DNA from: Actinostola sp. cb2023
Lineage: Eukaryota > Cnidaria > Anthozoa > Actiniaria > Actinostolidae
Length of the DNA: 64,000 nt
Reading direction: 5' to 3'
Assembly (NCBI GenBank): GCA_033675265.1
Contig: JAUJYZ010000757.1
Location: 168,501 to 232,500, forward strand
Part shown: piece by piece, positions 1 through 16,854 of the stretch
Numbering within the stretch: position 1 is the stretch's first letter
Layout: each line of letters starts with the position of its first letter
Position numbers and translations under genes: made by a program
Notes under the pieces: generated by a model
Seen by the model: only the letters and a program-made list of their open reading frames with translations
Told to the model about the DNA's origin: nothing
The model's database searches: none

Positions 1-2609
1 CAATACTCCAGAGTTTAGTATGATGTTGTCCGTGTTACCAAAGTCATTCCAGGTATGTTTGCAATTCGACATTATTAGGGCGGAAAAAGCGCACGATTAG
101 TTTGATATTATTATTATTATTCTTATTATCTAACTCCGTCTATCGTCTGTCCGTCTGTGTGTGTGTGTCTGTCTGTCTGTCTAACCGTCTGTCAGTCTAT
201 CCGTCCGTCTGTGTCTGTCCGTCCGTCTGTCAGTCCGTCCGTCTGTTTCTGTCCATCTGTCTCTGTCCGTCTGTCTGTCCGTCAGTCTGTCCGTCTGTGT
301 CTGTCCGTCCGTCTATCTGTTTGTCTGCTGTCCTAACTATTTCAACTGTTTTTCACGCCAGGATGGTGCTACAAAGCTTCTTCACAGTCATTTAAAGAGC
401 ACCAGTCAAGGAACAGAGGTAAAGAACAATATGGGTTGAGTTATTTGAGAGAAAACTATGGCTATAAATAACGACTATTGTATTGTTCATTTTAGCCAAT
501 CCCATCGACTCGTGGTTCTCCTACAACACGTGGTTACACAACCAGTTACGATGAAACAGACACTAATGCCACCTCCCCTGAGCGTCCAAAACTACGGCTT
601 GGCTACCGAAGCCTGTCGTCCAACTCGTTAAAAGGTGCACACAAAGATGACGAACCCACCCATAGAGAAGTAGCATCGTCCGACTCTCCCGAGCAACACT
701 CGAAGACACCAATACGAGCAATGCAGAGTCCACGCTCGCAGGCCAAGTTTGCATTCTCACCAAAGAGTAACCACTCGCAGTTACACCGTGAAAATAGCGC
801 CGAAAGTGACTCGTATGAGAATCGACAGACATCGCCCTTTAAACTGAGAAAAGCCAATAGTAAAGATCACGGCGAAGCCCACGAAGATGCCCCGAGTGTG
901 TCGTCAGGGTATAATAGTGATGACGTCAATAGTGCCCATGGCGACGCTGCTTTGGCTGGATTCACTTCCCCTCGGATTTCCAGGAAGACCTCGGGTCATG
1001 ATTACGATCCAAAGCAGTACCAGGACTCTCAGAGTGACTTCCATCCGGTAAGAATACTTCTAAGAATACGTATATAATGCATCTCTAGCTATAACACAGG
1101 ATACCCAACTTATAGTTAAGATCGCACTACACTGGTATTATGGTACTGATTTGTTGCTGTTGTTGTAGATGCCTGAGTTAAACGGGTTCGCTACTGGAAG
1201 GAAAAAGAAGGCAAGCGAAGAAGACGAATTAGATCGCTCGCTTGAAGGCATGGACATCAGTGATAGTCAGTTTGGTAAAGAGTCTCCCTCTCTCCTCCCT
1301 TCACTTCTCATTTTGTTTTCCACTCTACCGCCCGTCAATGGCTGACCCAATCTTTCATGTTCCAATTCTAGGTGATGTATCTTTAGACGAGGGAACTACC
1401 ATTGAAACATTAATAGCTCCCTTAACTGACCCCTCCAGCGACAAAATGGAAGGCAAACGAGGGGCGTTGATAGATATATTAAAAATGATACGAGAAGATT
1501 CGACTTCGTTGTGGAACTCGTTTCCTAAAGTCTTTGCAGCATTAGTTAAAGCTGTAGATGATGTCCAGGTATGTAGAAATATCTAACTTGCCTTGTCTCT
1601 CTTTACCCACACAGCGTTGAGAGAACCCTATGCTTTGATTCTGTCTATTTGTGTATGGTTACACCTGCAACAGCCACAACAACATTGCTTTTATTTATTT
1701 TTTGTTTGACTTCGCCTATGACATATATAACAACAATAAACAGAAAACGGACACAGGACAACAGTAACACATTACACTGGGGAAACAAGTAAACAGTATT
1801 CAGTCCTACGAATAGCCCATATTAATGTAGAAGACTGCGCCTACCACGAGCAGCCCGCCAAATTGTATACCTCCCGACACTTAATACATGTCTTACTACC
1901 TTCCACTTTACTTAGCCATCGATCCGATCACTGACTATAAGGGTACTAAAGGATATGATACGTGCTCAACCATTTGTCTTCCATGAGGTCAGTGGGACAA
2001 CGATAAGTAAAATACTACAAGCACACAAAGATCCGCAAAAAGAGGTAAGCATTGATGTCTTCAGTACAGCACCCAATCATGCTATATGTACGATGAAATG
2101 TAGAGGCAGTTTGGTATGTCAATAGCGCTATCCGTTGGATAAATCCTTATTTCTTGGGTTACAGCATTGGATAAGGATTGATCTTTTTTTCGGAGATACT
2201 AGCACCATGTGAGCAACTCTAAAATGCGAATGGAAATAAAGTATATGTATGTATGTATAGCGCTATCCACTTTGAACAACTGGGCCAAGCTTATATTCGA
2301 AACAATCCCGCTTTTTTAAAGCTCGACTTTGCCCCGGTGCACTGCTAAACTCTCTATACTATTTTGTGTGTTTTGCCGTAGATCGTTCGGCAAGCGGAAG
2401 AGGCAGCGGCTACAGTAGCCAAGTCACTCCTACCAGAGGACTGCATGAAGGTTCTGGGTCCCATCATTAGAGACTCAGATTTCCCAGTCTCACTTGCCGC
2501 AATTAAGATGCTGACAAAGGTGAGGATGACAGATCAGGAGTTCTTATAGTAGTCACCACCATCCTCATCATCACAACCACTGACCACCATCATCATCATC
2601 ATCATCACA

Positions 2610-2655
<46 letters not shown>

Positions 2656-2724
2656 CCACCACCACCACCATCATCACACCCACCATCATCCGCATTACTG
2701 ACCATCATCATCATCACAACCACC

Positions 2725-2776
<52 letters not shown>

Positions 2777-2836
2777 CCACCACCATCATCATCACACCCA
2801 CCATCATCCGCATTACTGACCATCATCATCATCACA

Positions 2837-2867
<31 letters not shown>

Positions 2868-5017
2868 TCATCACCACCATCATCATCATCATCACACCCA
2901 CCATCATCCGCATTACCATCATCATCAGCACAACCACCATCATCCGCATTACCATCATCATCAGCACAACCACCACCATCATCATCATCATCACAACCAC
3001 CACCATCATCATCATCATCATCACCACCATCATCATCATCATCACACCCACCATCATCCGCATTACCATCATCATCAGCACAACCACCACCATCATCATC
3101 ATCATCATCATCATCACCACCATCATCATCATCATCATCACACCCACCATCATCCGCATTACTGACCATCATCATCAGCACAACCACCACATCATCATCA
3201 CCATCATCATCATTACCACCATCATCATCATCATCATCACACCCACCATCATCCGCATTACCATCATCATCATCACAACCACCACCACCACTATCCATTA
3301 CTGGCCCACCAAAAGTAACAGCAATCACAGGCCGGGTATATATGCATGACTAACTGTAAAACGCTCTTTTTTCTTCAGGTTGTTGAAGGGGTAGACAGTG
3401 TAACCATAGAAGAAAATCTTAGTGATATTATCCCAGGGCTAGTCAGGGTTAGTAGAAATCATGCTGTTCATGTCTTAGTGATATTATCCCAGGGCTAGTC
3501 AGGGTTAGTAGAAATCATGCTGTTCATGTCTTAGTGATATTATCCCAGGGCTAGTCAGGGTTAGTAGAAATCATGCTGTTCATGTCTTAGTGATATTATC
3601 CCAGGGCTAGTCAGGGTTAGTAGAAATCATGCTGTTCATGTCTTAGTGATATTATCCCAGGGCTAGTCAGGGTTAGTAGAAATCATGCTGTTCATGTCTT
3701 AGTGATATTATCCCAGGGCTAGTCAGGGTTAGTAGAAATCATGCTGTTCATGTCTTAGTGATATTATCCCAGGGCTAGTCAGGGTTAGTAGAAATCATGC
3801 TGTTCATGTCTTAGTGATATTATCCCAGGGCTAGTCAGGGTTAGTAGAAATCATGCTGTTCATGTCTTAGTGATATTATCCCAGGGCTAGTCAGGGTTAG
3901 TAGAAATCATGCTGTTCATGTCTTAGTGATCTTATCCCAGGGCTAGTCAGGGTTAGTAGAAATCATGCTGTTCATGTCTTAGTGATATTATCCCAGGGCT
4001 AGTCAGGGTTAGTAGAAATCATGCTGTTCATGTCTTAGTGATCTTATCCCAGGGCTAGTCAGGGTTAGTAGAAATCATGCTGTTCATGTCTTAGTGATCT
4101 TATCCCAGGGCTAGTCAGGGTTAGTAGAAATCATGCTGTTCATGTCTTAGTGATATTATCCCAGGGCTAGTCAGGGTTAGTAGAAATCATGCTGTTCATG
4201 TCTTAGTGATATTATCCCAGGGCTAGTCAGGGTTAGTAGAAATCATGCTGTTCATGTCTTAGTGATATTATCCCAGGGCTAGTCAGGGTTAGTAGAAATC
4301 ATGCTGTTCATGTCTTAGTGATCTTATCCCAGGGCTAGTCAGGGTTAGTAGAAATCATGCTGTTCATGTCTTAGTGATATTATCCCAGGGCTAGTCAGGG
4401 TTAGTAGAAATCATGCTGTTCATGTCTTAGTGATCTTATCCCAGGGCTAGTCAGGGTTAGTAGAAATCATGCTGTTCATGTCTTAGTGATATTATCCCAG
4501 GGCTAGTCAGGGTTAGTAGAAATCATGCTGTTCATGTCTTAGTGATCTTATCCCAGGGCTAGTCAGGGTTAGTAGAAATCATGCTGTTCATGTCTTAGTG
4601 ATATTATCCCAGGGCTAGTCAGGGTTAGTAGAAATCATGCTGTTCATGTCTTAGTGATATTATCCCAGGGCTAGTCAGGGTTAGTAGAAATCATGCTGTC
4701 CATGTTGTATTTTGGTGTCTGATTATGCTGGTTGTGATTTGTTCCATTGTAGTGCTACGACCACATCGAGAGTAGTGTACGCAAGGCCAGCGTGTTTTGT
4801 CTTGTCGCCATTCATAATATCGTTGGAGAGGAAGTAATCTTACCTCACTTGGCTGAACTCTCAGGGACCAAGGTAACCGCTGCACACCACTACACGCCGG
4901 TAATCGTGATCCAAAAGAACATTTAAAGACTTTAGTATTGCATTTCTCTTTCAGATGAAGCTGTTGAATCTTTACATAAAGAGGTCCCAGGCCTCCGCCG
5001 GCGGAGGGAGACCGTGA
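1..5017 (+). CDS. CLASP: CLASP (CLIP-associating protein), 3' part of gene, 10 exons seen
   Basis: CLASP proteins bind microtubule plus ends through TOG/HEAT domains and promote rescue at the cell cortex and kinetochores. The 5' end lies outside the window. Exons read by splice signals and frame: 1-52, 362-418, 496-1047, 1169-1274, 1372-1568, 1916-2044, 2382-2519, 3379-3447, 4753-4872, 4955-5017 (TGA). The 496-1047 exon is a Ser/Pro-rich linker; from 1372 on it encodes the C-terminal TOG-like helical domain, with family hallmarks AHKDPQKE, RQAEEAA, SVRKASVFCLVA and the terminal MKLLNLYIKR. The tail after that motif is short (SQASAGGGRP). All junctions are GT..AG and phase-compatible. Introns hold a CTGT/CCGT tract, a long CAT/CAC tract and a 56-bp minisatellite that copies the exon 3379-3447 splice donor. 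CLASP1 versus CLASP2 has no meaning outside vertebrates. Confidence 0.93.
138..328. repeat. CTGT/CCGT-type simple repeat in CLASP intron
   Basis: Imperfect tetranucleotide tract of CTGT, CCGT and CAGT words, about 190 bp, in the first visible CLASP intron. The long open frame over it is only a consequence of the low complexity. Confidence 0.9.
2550..3297. repeat. CAT/CAC (ATG/GTG) trinucleotide-rich tract in CLASP intron
   Basis: About 750 bp of CAT and CAC triplets with recurring islands such as CATCCGCATTAC and CAGCACAACCACC, giving a higher-order period of roughly 60-130 bp. It fills most of the intron between exons ending 2519 and starting 3379. Minus-strand frames over it read as poly-Met/Val or poly-Asp and are not genes. 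Confidence 0.95.
3417..4699 (+). repeat. 56-bp minisatellite copying an exon end and its 5' splice site
   Basis: About 23 head-to-tail copies of a 56-bp unit, nearly identical. Several copies share one A-to-C change (GATATTATC to GATCTTATC). The first copy starts inside the CLASP exon 3379-3447: 31 bp of each unit equals the exon 3' end and 25 bp is intron, so each copy carries the donor context CAGG|GTTAGT. 56 is not a multiple of three, so including extra copies in an mRNA would shift the frame. Confidence 0.97.
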
Positions 5018-5278
5018 GGGGTTGAGTACAAAGAAATCCTGGAGCAAGAAGTGTCTATCGACCGGGCGGTATCAGTTCGAAGTGGTTCTGTGACTGTAAT
5101 CCGTACAGGATATTGAGCCAATAGAGCGACTGTTGATGCGATACAACTGATATAGAGCAGCCCATGTAAAGACCTCGTTAGGGAATGTCAGTTTGTGCGC
5201 TAAGGCAGTACATCTGTAAGATTATTTTACCTCCAATTGAGAACAGCCATAAAGTCTAGTTTATTTAGGTTGCGATCA

Positions 5279-5924
5279 TTCTCGTACCCAGAGCTCGTAC
5301 TCGTCATTTGGTTTGTCGCTGGCTCTGGGGAACCCTGTTGCTCGTCGTCAAATTTGGTCGTCAGAGAGCATGCTCATACTAAAGACCGCTGAGAGCGGGT
5401 ACTGTGGAAGAGTCTGACGTATTTAAAGTTTTTGAAAAAACTAACAAGTACACAAGTTTGTTTTATCTTCGTGTACCGTTTAAAATCCCTTCGAATCACC
5501 GGTCTGTTGCGGTAAAGGCGGACGTAAATACATGTTCTAATATAATCTTGCATGTGAACCTTCCTGTCTTCCGCTTTGTTATTGTTTCTCTTGAATTATA
5601 AAAATATTCCTTTGAATACTCAAAGCGAGTACGATCGATTGTGTCTGTAGCCGTTACTTTACTTTTATAATTTATGTTTGTTAGATCTCCCTTTACGAAT
5701 TCAGATCAATTTATGTCTACACAGTCACTCTCATTTCCATAGCTTTATAATTCAATAACGGAATACCATTGTATGAAAATACAACCGTCGCTGTCATTCC
5801 TTTCGTACAAAGTTTGAATCTTTGTTGATCTCATGTGAAATCAAATACAATACTAACAGCCAATAAATTCGTACTAAATAGGGATTCCCAGACTGAAATG
5901 ACGAGCGGGCTCTGGGTACGAGAA
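5279..5924. mobile_element. MITE-like element with terminal inverted repeats
   Basis: The left end TTCTCGTACCCAGAGC is matched by its reverse complement at the right end, and similarity continues about 45 bp inward (CTCGTCATTT; GGGAA.CCC). It has no transposase. I could not define a convincing target-site duplication. Confidence 0.65.
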
Positions 5925-6321
5925 ACAATAGAGATAATACTACTCAGTCCATTCTTCCATCTCTAGGATGAGTAGAAGACTGGTTCGAGGTTTCCTCAAA
6001 GACGTAGTCTGACTGAATGTAGAGTTTAAAAAAAATGAAGTTTTTGTTGACTTTACAAAACTGGTTCCTCGCCGTTGCACATTTCTGGAGGACTGATACA
6101 AGGGTTTGAAGAACCCGACCAACCAAAATATGATGGACCTTTGCATACATACACCAATCATCTACAGATACATCCCAAGTCTCACAATGAACCAATGAGC
6201 TATTTAAACTCCTACAAAAGAGGCTTAGTATGTGCCTGCGTATGATTTGTGCATTTATACAAAGGGTCTATTATTACGAAACTTATTGTCCTTACCAAAT
6301 CTATTCGTGTGCTAAGGATAT

Positions 6322-6361
6322 GGGCTTCCTGTGGTGCGCTCTTTCATTGCACAGGAAGCCC
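6322..6361. repeat. Short perfect hairpin
   Basis: GGGCTTCCTGTG is followed 16 nt later by its exact reverse complement. No T-run follows it. Function unknown. Confidence 0.5.
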
Positions 6362-7491
6362 AATTCCATATATTTTGGAGTTGACCGCTGTGGAGAGCAG
6401 TGGGGTCGCAGCTATTTGGCGCTGTATATAAATTATGGGTATTCAACTCTGTAGTATTTTAACTTACCATAAATTATAGAGAAATCGACTAGTAGTTATT
6501 TTTAAAATCGATGTTCCAGCATTGATGTAACATTGTGTTTTAATACTGTCTATATTTAGTGAAATAGTAGTGCCTGCTGTAAAATTATCATCAATATTAT
6601 TATTTCACTGATCGTTGTTGGTAGTCACTATTAAGTAACGTCATCGCTTGATTTCATTAGACGCCATTTCCGGTCTCATTCATCAGCTGAATTGCAACTT
6701 TTCATTAGAATACTCTCTGCTTGATAGCACATAGAGGGCAGTGTTTGCGGCCGTCATTTGAAGGCAAATAAAATAATGAGATTCAAGGACTTTAAACAGC
6801 TGATTGGAACCAAGCAATTCGTGTATTTTGCCGACTGGGTACTCTAGCGTTCAATACCAAATATGGAATTTAATTGCCAAATAAGGACTTGACTTGGTTG
6901 AACTGTCAATTCTTTTTGAGGATCAAAGAGTTGTCCATGTTATATTTAACAAATAGAAAACGTTTCCCGTGTATACATAGCCTGATATAAACACGAGGGA
7001 AGTTTGGGAGAAGTCGAGAGCTATTGTGTAAGTTTGAGATTTTCAACAATGGCAATGCGGTTTTGCCGAACTAAAAATCAAAACAAATGTTATATTTCTC
7101 TGCTAGCGCCTCGTTGGCTATCAGCTCATGTACGACTCGATTTCGTGGAATAATTGTTAATTATACACATTCCATATCGCCATATATGTATACAAACACA
7201 GTTTTCAAATACAACCACCAAAGTCGTTGATCAGACCTTTTTATTGTTGGCTATATACATTGAATATCCCACTGTCTTCTGACCATATATATATACCCAA
7301 AGCCCGCGTCATATACTCCCAATATGGGGCAATTCGATCTGACCGGCGACCGATACTGTCTTTAATTTACCTAGAAACTACTATTATACGTATATATATA
7401 TTTTGCGCGCGAAATTGAATACTTAATTGGCATATCACGTCCAATGTAGCGCATTAAGTTCTCCCATCTCTTGTCATAAAAGCATCCCCCC

Positions 7492-7497
7492 TTTATT
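7492..7497 (-). promoter_or_regulatory. Probable polyadenylation signal of the Ly6-like gene
   Basis: AATAAA on the minus strand, about 130 nt after the stop codon at 7627. Confidence 0.5.
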
Positions 7498-7626
7498 ACC
7501 CAGAACCCTCAGAGTGAGCCTGGCTACACAGGCCATAGTCGGCTAAAGGACTAGGGCTGACTGTGGACGAACACCCTCTTCGTCATTTCCACATGTCGAG
7601 TACTGTTCATTTGCTAGACTTGCTGC

Positions 7627-10600
7627 CTATAAGACGAGCATGGTCGAGAGGAGACTAGTAATGACTAGAGCCCAGGATATCACGTGCTGACTTGCTTTTC
7701 CATTGAAAGACAGTTCTGTTGTGATTTGATGTGCGAAGGGAAATCCCTTGTGATGATGTGACTGTGAGTTGCATCCTGACCATTGACAACAAGTGAAACA
7801 TCGTTTGAATGACACTAAATCAGAGAAGAAGCGTTAGTGGAACACAGATGTCGTGGGGGGTACAGTGGGGATCACAGAGAAACGGCGTTAGTGGAACACA
7901 GATGTCTGTGGGGGGCAGTACCAGTGGGGATCACAGAGAAACGGCGTTAGTGGAACACAGATGTCTGTGGGGGGCAGTACCAGTGGGGATCACAGAGAAA
8001 CGGCGTTAGTGGAACACAGATGTCTGTGGGGGGTACAGTGGGGATCACAGAGAAACGGCGTTAGTGGAACACAGATGTCTGTGGGGGGCAGTACCAGTGG
8101 GGATCACAGAGAAACGGCGTTAGTGGAACACAGATGTCTGTGGGGGGCAGTACCAGTGGGGATCACAGAGAAACGGCGTTAGTGGAACACAGATGTCTGT
8201 GGGGGGCAGTACCAGTGGGGATCACAGAGAAACGGCGTTAGTGGAACACAGACGACTGTGAGGGGTATATATAGTACCGTGGGGGGTAAATTTAGAAACC
8301 ATTTGAATGACACTAAAGCGTTAGTGGAACACAGATGCCCGTGGGGGGTACCGTGGTGGTAAAGTTAGAAACCGTTTGAATGACGCTAAAACAGAGAGGC
8401 ATCGTTAGTGGAACAAATATGACGTACCGTGGGGAGTACCGTAGGGGTCACAGAGAGGCAGCGTTAGTGGAACACAGATGACCGTGGGGGGTAAACTTAC
8501 ATTTACAAGGCTGAGCTCTTGCATGTTTGCACTGCCGATGCGTAGCACATCCCATCTGGTAGTGAACGATGTCTCCTCTCTTGATACTCTTGGTATAACA
8601 GATATTCGCCAAACCGTTATTACACACATTCAGTGTTTTGTTTTGGGTGCACCCAGCGTACGTGGAGTTTTTTGCACAGTGATGGCATTGAGGGTACATT
8701 TCGCTTGGTGGATGCTCGACGCTACCTCGCTGGTACAGCGAGTCGATATCTCCATCGTTGGCCTCCATCCATGTTTCGTCAGGTGTGGCGTTGGCTAAAT
8801 GAAGAGACGATTAATGGCACCATAAACGGCTATCATTACGTATGCTAAATGTGCGCAAGTCAGTGGACCTATACTCTGAGTCACATGACTGAATCACTAC
8901 TGAATGGCTAATGGTGATAGTGGCTTGTGGCCTAGTGAACTAATATCTAAAGGGTGAGTCAGATAGAGTCGTTTTCGTGTAAGGGGAAACCTGTACGTCC
9001 ACCGACTGAGTCAAATGACTGAGTCACTACTGAATGGCTAATGGTGATAGTGGCTTGTGGCCTAGTACGTGAACTAATATCTAAAGGGTGAGCCAGATAG
9101 AGTCGTTTTCGTGGAAGGGAAACCACCGAGGAAAATGCATGTACGAATAGCTAGGAGAAAAAAAGCGCTATGAGGAGTTCAAAGTTACGGTACTACTCAA
9201 GTTATCGCACGACACACTTCGCAATCACACAAAAAAACGACTCTTTACCTGACGGTAGACACACCCACCTTTGAATGCGTTAGTGATTAGTTTATGGTGT
9301 TTTATAGTGCTTTTCTTTTTATTGCCGCCGATAGTCCTGTCCAATAGGTCTGACGCCGCACCGTGAGGGAATACAAAGAATGAGATGGTGTATGGGTGGG
9401 GTTCCTCTTCAATCTCGTCACTACTGGTCAGCGGGGCCGGTTGTTCAATAGCTTAAAGAAGGGAAATAAAGGATTGCGCTTTAGAAACGGCAAACGTAAG
9501 TGTCGTGAGAACGTTTTAGAGTCGTTGAACGAATACATGATTTGAATCATTATTGAAGGTAATGATATTAATAGTGGCTCATCGTTGGCTTGCCATGAGA
9601 TGAAGTACAATTGACGACAAGACATAATGTATGACTTTTAAGAATGAAATGAGATTCAATGGAGAAAAAAAGTTTGAAAATGACCATTTCCATTTATCAA
9701 TGTACGACACACAGCTTGCGTAAAAGGCTGGGTTTATAGACAACGTCACAATTCAAGTACGTTTTACTCAGTTAAGTTTATGACCAACTGTTACTTACGT
9801 ATCAGGGCCCGGTTGCACGAAACAAGGTGGATAGCGCTATTCACCTTTTCGTGCAACCGGGGCCATGCAGCTGATCCATTTTGTAGGGTAACGTAAAGAT
9901 GATGCTTATTATTATTAAACTGTTATTATTACGATGTAACATTGCTGCATGTGTTGCGGCAGAGAAAAAACATGTGTACGCTTTTGTGTTGAACTCTTAC
10001 TGAGCAACAAATATAAAACAATTGAGCTGATATTAGATCTGCACTCTACGAAATACTTGTTAAAATTATAAAACCACTGCTAAATTATTTAGTTATGAAT
10101 CATCTGCAAACGTTAACTGTTCGGTTCACATGAGACAGTCAAAGGGTATCAAAAACACAATACGACCACCAGATTCCAGGGACATTTCAGGATTTCTCAG
10201 CATGGCCGGATTGCATAGCTAGAAGGGAATCCAAACGACCTACAACACTCTCATATTTTTAGAGATCCAGCAAAAGCAAAAGCTACCAGCATTTTTGCAC
10301 TTTATTTTGTTCACTTCAGATGACTTGGTTACTAATTTTAGTTCTAGAAGATGGATAAAAGAATTTACTTGGTCTTCCTGTGTATTCCAAGACTAGTAAG
10401 GTTTTCGTATTTCATTATAGGTCTGTCGCGCACGCCGGGATGTAAAAATGACGGAATCCAAATGAAGACTTCAGAGAGTTATCAAAGTATATATTTGACA
10501 AACATTTGGTATCTATTTCATGATTCATTTTTCTGAAACGCCACCGACACAAGCCAAACCCTGAGCTCCTCGAGTTTTATTATTATTTTGATTACTCTTC

Positions 10601-11063
10601 GTTATTATTTGTTGAACTTGAAGTATAGGTCTTTGAAACCGTACTTGGCAATATATTTTCTCTAGATACGATTGTTTAGATACTGAAGAACGACACAAAA
10701 GGAGCCGCTCAAAAATTCACCTTATGATCTCATCTGAACTGCCATCGACAAACGACACTGAGATCAGTTTTGGTTCGTTTTCTGATACAATTCATTCAAC
10801 GAGTGTTATTTCAGGATATTCTCTCATTTTCCCTTCAAAAACGTTCTAGTTTTGACATCTGTGTATTTGTGGGAGGCAACTAATTACTTATCAACTAAAA
10901 AATGAATTGTTCTCTCGAGTGATCGCAATTATATATAATTTTCATGTTAAAGATGGAATATTGCTCCATATATGCCGGAAGGAGTACAGTACATGCAGTA
11001 AAGCAACATCCACTTACCACATGCCAAGCCTATTATTAGAACAATCCGGACCAAGTTTCTCAT
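7627..11063 (-). CDS. GPI-anchored Ly6/uPAR (three-finger) domain protein, 3 exons
   Basis: Exons 11063-11018, 8794-8501 and 7814-7627 (TAG) splice with canonical GTAAGT donors and TTTAG acceptors and matching phases, giving 175 aa. Residues 1-15 (MRNLVRIVLIIGLAC) are a signal peptide. Residues 52-129 show the LU/three-finger cysteine spacing: CxxC at 52/55, then C64, C73, C81 (ICYT), GC at 98, C104, C112, C119, the CC pair 122-123 and the closing C128-N129. The C-terminus ends in a hydrophobic stretch (SWALVITSLLSTMLVL) with no basic tail, as expected for a GPI-attachment signal. The family comprises extracellular, lipid-anchored surface proteins that bind protein partners; the ligand here is unknown. 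Intron 2 is filled by a minisatellite and intron 1 has a tandem duplication. The domain assignment is strong; the specific role is not inferable. Confidence 0.8.
7805..8490. repeat. 59-bp G-rich minisatellite filling Ly6-like intron 2
   Basis: About ten units, most of 59 bp with some of 54 bp, sharing GCGTTAGTGGAACACAGATG and GGGGATCACAGAGAAACG. Degenerate units near 8299-8320 and 8371-8395 also contain TTGAATGACRCTAAA, which on the minus strand copies the intron 2 acceptor and the first bases of exon 3 (TTTAG|TGTCATTCAA). Frames over it are repetitive and not genes. Confidence 0.9.
8867..9123. repeat. Tandem duplication, about 130 bp, two copies
   Basis: Two near-identical copies share TGGCTAATGGTGATAGTGGC and CTAATATCTAAAGGGTGAG; the second carries a 4-bp insertion (ACGT). 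It lies in intron 1 of the Ly6-like gene. Confidence 0.85.
9806..9864. mobile_element. Short fold-back element with ATAGCGCTAT core
   Basis: Inverted arms GGCCCGGTTGCACGAAA and the reverse complement flank GGTGGATAGCGCTATTCACC, itself a palindrome. The core is related to sequences near 2125, 2257 and 40138. It lies in intron 1 of the Ly6-like gene. Confidence 0.65.
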
Positions 11064-12422
11064 CTCCAGTTATCAGAACTGCCTGAGATTGAATGGACAG
11101 CGCGGACGGTACTGAGCACGTTCACGGTCTCGTAGTCACAAAACAAGTACCTGTTGTCGAACTTACAACACGCGGGTTTCATTCCTTATTTATACACACA
11201 CGAAACGAAAAACATTCACGAAACAATTACAAACTAAGGATGGCTAGTAAGTGTTTATTCTCAAAACGACTTAGGTTAGTAGTGGCTAGGTTTTAAGTCG
11301 ACCACTCATCAAGATATGAAAGTCCACATGAAGCAAGCCAATCCAACGCTTTGCTGCGCGTGATTAATTGATCTGACAGTCTAGTTATACTATGACATTT
11401 CCCTCTCATGTTAAACAGTCGTTTTTATTTTCCTATTTAATTCATTATATTTTATACATGGTGTTTTTTATTTACAAAGCGTCGAAAGTCCAGCACAAAA
11501 GGATATTAGTTTTTTTTTTTTTATAAGAAAGACAAACGCAAGGAAATTACGACGTTTCGACATCGTCCGATGTCATTATCAAGTGAGTTTAATTTGAATA
11601 GCAAAATAAGTTTGTTTTTTACATGTGAAATAAAATAAATGTTTTTCAAAAATGCAATGAATGTACAAGTCAAAGCAACTTTCTTTTTATAGTTGAGAGA
11701 GTAGGAGGTGATTATTGAACCAAACACAGTTTTTTGTAGTCAGAATAATTTAATTATCACGGTTGGGAGCATCTCGTCAAACCAATAACACAACGCGGTA
11801 AAATAGTCGTAGGAACACCGTGAGTTCTTTTTCGAGCCGAAAAGACATCAGACATAACACGGTATATGTGACTATGAGCGATCCAAATGAACGTGGTAAT
11901 TCAGTTCAAAACATTGTTTGTTAATGTGCTACTACTAGGTTTCACAGAAAACCCTCAAAATTCATCTGCAGATAAAGCAGTCTTTAAACCATAAGTTTTC
12001 GACTGATGGACATGCAGCAATCACGTTTGTCCGGTTTTTCCTTCCTTGCAACCTGCAAACGAATAGCAAAACAATGAAAAAACAAGCACCTGTAGTACTA
12101 TTAGGGGGAGGGGTGGGGCTGATGTTTCGTTGATTTTGTTTAGTGCTGTATGTTTATCTTTAATTATTGAGGGCCGAAGCAAACGAGGATACAATGTTAC
12201 GGAAATATTTTTATTTCTCGTACTGTTTTGTCTCGGCAACAAAATTTGTTTTTGTGAAAGGAAAACACTAATTTGTATTTCCTCAGCAAGTATTTTGTTG
12301 TTTCCCGCTCGTTTGCTCACCAGGAAACATTACGAGAAACGTTTTCGCAACATTGTTTCTCGTTTGCCTCGACCCTAACACAGGACTCCTGACAGAAACA
12401 AATACTTCGTCAAAACGTTGGG
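11064..12422. other. Intergenic, between Ly6-like gene and EGLN gene (both minus strand)
   Basis: No gene recognised. The 5' flank of the Ly6-like gene begins at 11064. On the minus strand 11550-11586 contains a CTTGATAATGACATC...GATGTCGAAACGTC motif found at the ends of Penelope-like and related retroelements. AATAAA on the minus strand at 12210-12215 could serve EGLN. Confidence 0.5.

Positions 12423-16854
<4,432 letters not shown>

Larger units (their letters stand above)
5018..7626. other. Intergenic, CLASP to Ly6-like gene
   Basis: No gene recognised. It holds one terminal-inverted-repeat element (5279-5924), a perfect hairpin (6322-6361) and, on the minus strand, a probable polyadenylation signal for the next gene (7492-7497). 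The short open frames here show no protein-like features. Confidence 0.6.

Noticed and set aside
2571..3328. Three overlapping minus-strand frames of poly-Met/Val and poly-Asp/Gly
   Set aside because: They are produced by CAT/CAC triplet repeats inside a CLASP intron.
3417..4699. Regular repeats resembling a CRISPR array
   Set aside because: Units are fully tandem with no variable spacers, in an animal gene intron.
7809..8182. Plus-strand repetitive frames (GDHRETALVEHRCLWG type)
   Set aside because: Products of the 59-bp array in the Ly6-like intron; gene evidence is on the other strand.
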